Of a DNA stretch of 64,000 bases, positions 62,169 to 64,000 are shown one piece after another (position 1 is the stretch's first letter; each line of letters opens with the position of its first letter). The position numbers were made by a program, and so were the translations under genes. Below the pieces are notes generated by a model. The model worked only from the letters and a program-made list of their open reading frames with translations, ran no database searches and had not been told where the DNA came from. This DNA comes from Microbacterium galbinum. Its GTDB lineage: Bacteria; Actinomycetota; Actinomycetes; Actinomycetales; Microbacteriaceae. The stretch is taken from contig NZ_CP078077.1 in NCBI RefSeq assembly GCF_023101185.1, forward strand, positions 62,001 through 126,000. Reading direction: 5' to 3'.

Positions 62169-63013
62169 CGCGCTCCCTCCTCGACGTGCGCGCGAGCGAT
62201 GACCTCTGCCGGCTCGACGGCGGCGAGCGCGTCCAGCAGGGCGACGGCGAAGCTGCCCGGCCCCGACGCCGACGCCGCCGCATCCTCCGCGGCGATCGTG
62301 TAGACGAGAGAAGCCCCGGCGACGGCATCCAGCGCTCCGGTGCCGGTCGCCCCGGCGGTGCCGAGGAACGCCGCCATCACCGCGCCGAGTGCGCATCCTC
62401 CTCCGGTCACGCGCGTCAGGAGCGCGTCACCGTTCGACAGCCGGAGAACCCGCTCGCCGTCGGTCAGCAGATCGACGGCGCCCGAGACGGCGACGATGCT
62501 GCCATGGCGACGAGCGAGGTGTCGCGCCGCGTCGAGCGCGGCTTCGGTGCCGTCGGTGGCATCGACCCCGCGTCCGCCCGTGCTCATACCCGCCAGCGCG
62601 AGGATCTCCGACGCGTTGCCGCGGATGGCCGTCGGCCGACGATCGGCGAGCTCGCCCGCCAGGGAGGTGCGCACCGGGAGCACACCGATCGCGACAGGAT
62701 CGAGCACCCAGGGAGTGCCGGCGAGGGTCGCCGCGTCGACCGCCTCGAGGCTCGCCGCGCGCTGTTCCGGGGTCGGGGTGCCGAGGTTCACGAGCAGCCC
62801 GGAGGCCGCACCCGCGAACATCCCCGCCTCGCCCACGATGTCGACCATCGCCGGCGCGGCTCCGACCGCGAGCAGCACGTTGGCGGTGAATCCGGTGACG
62901 ACTGCGTTGGTGATGCAGTGGGTCAACGGCGCAGCCGTGCGCAGCGCTTCGAGCAGTTCGGCCGCGGACTGCGCGGTCGAGGAGGCGGACGATGGACGCA
63001 GAAGATCGCTCAT
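62165..63013 (-). CDS. thiM: Hydroxyethylthiazole kinase
   Basis: A 282-residue kinase: [20 protein letters not shown] (about 29-48), [33 protein letters not shown] (about 129) and the anion-hole motif [19 protein letters not shown] (about 205). It phosphorylates salvaged thiazole for ThiE. It is directly under a TPP riboswitch and coupled to the trifunctional gene; this is a salvage operon with no thiC or thiG in the window. Confidence 0.95.
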   Translation of the reverse strand: MSDLLRPSSASSTAQSAAELLEALRTAAPLTHCITNAVVTGFTANVLLAVGAAPAMVDIVGEAGMFAGAASGLLVNLGTPTPEQRAASLEAVDAATLAGTPWVLDPVAIGVLPVRTSLAGELADRRPTAIRGNASEILALAGMSTGGRGVDATDGTEAALDAARHLARRHGSIVAVSGAVDLLTDGERVLRLSNGDALLTRVTGGGCALGAVMAAFLGTAGATGTGALDAVAGASLVYTIAAEDAAASASGPGSFAVALLDALAAVEPAEVIARAHVEEGAR

Positions 63014-63015
63014 TG

Positions 63016-63101
63016 CGACATCCCTTCGCTAGTACGAACTAGATCAGGTTCGACGGGTGTGATCTCAGCCGCGGATGCGGCACCCCGTGTCACTCGCCCA
63101 G
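63016..63101 (-). ncRNA. TPP riboswitch (THI element)
   Basis: On the minus strand: CGGGGTGC, then GCGGCTGAGATCACACCC, then CGAACCTGATCTAGTTCGT and CTAGCGAAGGGATGTCG. These are the conserved THI-element segments (GGGGUGC, CUGAGA, ACCC, GAACCUGAUCU, GCGNAGGGA). The aptamer ends only a few bases before the thiM ATG, so control is probably at translation, with the GGGA(A/U) region near the start codon sequestered when TPP binds. Confidence 0.95.
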
Positions 63102-63104
63102 AGT

Positions 63105-64000
63105 CTAGCGAAGCGACCGTGATCGGCCGCCGAGCTCGGCGAGGAGATCCGCCTCTTCCGCGCGGCTGAGCCCGGCGCGGCGCGGACGATCCACACCGCG
63201 CACGAGCTCGTCGGCCACGACCCGCGCGGCCGTCGCGTCGAGCGGGCTCAGCGCGCCTCCCGTCGCGAGGAACCTCTCGTTGCGACGGGTCATGAATCCG
63301 GTCATGTCGGCCGGCAACCAGAGCGGCAAAGAGCGCACGCCCATCCAGTACTCCACGCTGCGCGCGCGCAACCACTCCTCGCTCGCCTCGCGCACGCCGC
63401 CGGTGTGTCCGGCGGCACCGCGCACGATCTCGAGCATGTCGGCGAGCGGGATGCTGTCGCCGACCGCGTTCACCGCGTCGACGGCTCGCGAAGAGGCAAC
63501 GTACGCGGCGAGGTCGTCGACGTCGACGATCTGCGCGGTCCGGCCGGCCAGGGGCGGCACCAGCACCGGTCGCTCCCCCGCCCGTGCGAACGCCGCCGCC
63601 CAGTAACCGAAGCGGTCGCTCGGGTCGCCCTTGCCCACGATCAGACCGGGTCGCACGATCAGCGCCCGATCGCCCAGTGCGGCGACGGCATCCTCCGCCG
63701 CCGCCTTCTGCGCACCGTAGTCGGCATCCTCCGCGCGGGAGGACGGATGCCGTGGCGCGCTCTCGTCGGCGCCCACCGTCTCGTCGTCGGCGTACACCGA
63801 GACGGACGACACGAAGGTCCAGCGGGCGGCGCGGTCTCCGAGCTCGTCGACGGCCCGGGCGACCTGGAGCGCCGAGGTCGAGACGTCGACCACGAGGTCC
63901 CATTCGCCGTCGAGCGCCGCGTACGGATCGGCGCCGGTCCGGTCCCCGACCACGAGCGTCGCCCCCGGCGGCACCGGGCGGGTCCCCCGCGCGAGGCAGG
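63105..64000 (-). CDS. NAD-dependent epimerase/dehydratase-like protein, 5' end cut by window
   Basis: The frame is open through the right edge (CLARGTRPV before the internal GTG at 63974), so the true start and the Rossmann GxxGxxG are outside. Within view: LVVGDRTGADPYAALDGEWD, WTFVSSVSVYADDETVG, DYGAQKAAAEDAVAAL (YxxxK), ALIVRPGLIVGKGDPSDRFG and VDVDDLAAYVASS. This fits the extended short-chain dehydrogenase superfamily; the substrate is unknown. It is leftward and directly upstream of the TPP-controlled genes. Confidence 0.85.
   Translation of the reverse strand, partial: CLARGTRPVPPGATLVVGDRTGADPYAALDGEWDLVVDVSTSALQVARAVDELGDRAARWTFVSSVSVYADDETVGADESAPRHPSSRAEDADYGAQKAAAEDAVAALGDRALIVRPGLIVGKGDPSDRFGYWAAAFARAGERPVLVPPLAGRTAQIVDVDDLAAYVASSRAVDAVNAVGDSIPLADMLEIVRGAAGHTGGVREASEEWLRARSVEYWMGVRSLPLWLPADMTGFMTRRNERFLATGGALSPLDATAARVVADELVRGVDRPRRAGLSRAEEADLLAELGGRSRSLR

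Noticed and set aside
60325-62328. Second leftward open frame of 667 codons
   Set aside because: Out-of-frame translation of the ThiE-ThiD-TenA gene, Arg-rich, with no motifs.

Overview
The window looks like a chromosome segment from a high-GC actinobacterium of the family Microbacteriaceae, most likely Microbacterium or a close relative. The evidence is very GC-rich coding sequence, 4-base ATGA/GTGA operon overlaps, many leaderless-type starts, an actinobacterial gene order (tyrS ... HAD - tlyA - nadK - recN - pyrG - NUDIX - xerD ... parA - scpA - scpB - rluB - tyrA - cmk - der) and the 16S/23S sequence. The genus is inferred by eye; no search was run.

Region 1 (1-11,008) is the right end of a temperate prophage or related integrative element inserted at a tRNA-Pro(GGG) gene. 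A long leftward early operon carries an excisionase-like HTH protein, an antirepressor, a YqaJ-type exonuclease with a RecT/Bet-type annealing protein, an HNH protein, a cytosine-5 DNA methyltransferase and small unknown proteins. A rightward lysogeny block carries an HTH repressor, an ImmA/IrrE-type metallopeptidase and a tyrosine integrase. Between them lies a compact switch with three operator-like repeats, two of which lie inside the two divergent promoters. The left end of the element is outside the window.

Region 2 (11,150-21,037) holds a GNAT acetyltransferase, a small unknown protein, a lysoplasmalogenase-like membrane protein, an S4 RNA-binding protein and a NUDIX-NYN-like fusion. 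It ends with the conserved leftward operon parA-scpA-scpB-rluB-tyrA-cmk-der (chromosome segregation, rRNA modification, tyrosine and nucleotide synthesis, ribosome assembly).

Region 3 (21,089-31,790) sits between xerD and parA. It is a tandem pair of related cassettes, each made of an acidic lipoprotein, a membrane-fusion protein with a peptidoglycan-binding domain, a MacB-type ATPase and a MacB-type permease; a third lipoprotein paralogue heads the second cassette. The three lipoproteins share four cysteines and several motifs. This is a good candidate for a poorly described cell-envelope export or signalling system.

Region 4 (31,950-41,593) is a conserved leftward housekeeping string: xerD, a NUDIX hydrolase, pyrG, recN, nadK, tlyA, a small protein, a HAD phosphatase, and a TPR-like protein with a long low-complexity RGG/GYN repeat domain. 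Region 5 (41,618-47,300) is a complete leftward rRNA operon (16S-23S-5S) with no spacer tRNA, two upstream promoters and a strong terminator.

Region 6 (47,516-64,000) holds a CoA-transferase III-like protein, a DUF4184-like membrane protein, tyrS, a SatD-like regulator with a membrane partner, a DUF1349-like protein, and the complete arginine operon argC-J-B-D-F-H. Ahead of argC is a leaderless 26-codon reading frame ending in an arginine-codon cluster and followed by mutually exclusive hairpins, which suggests an arginine attenuator. Upstream lie thiM and a ThiE-ThiD-TenA fusion under a TPP riboswitch, and the window ends inside an NAD-dependent epimerase-like gene.
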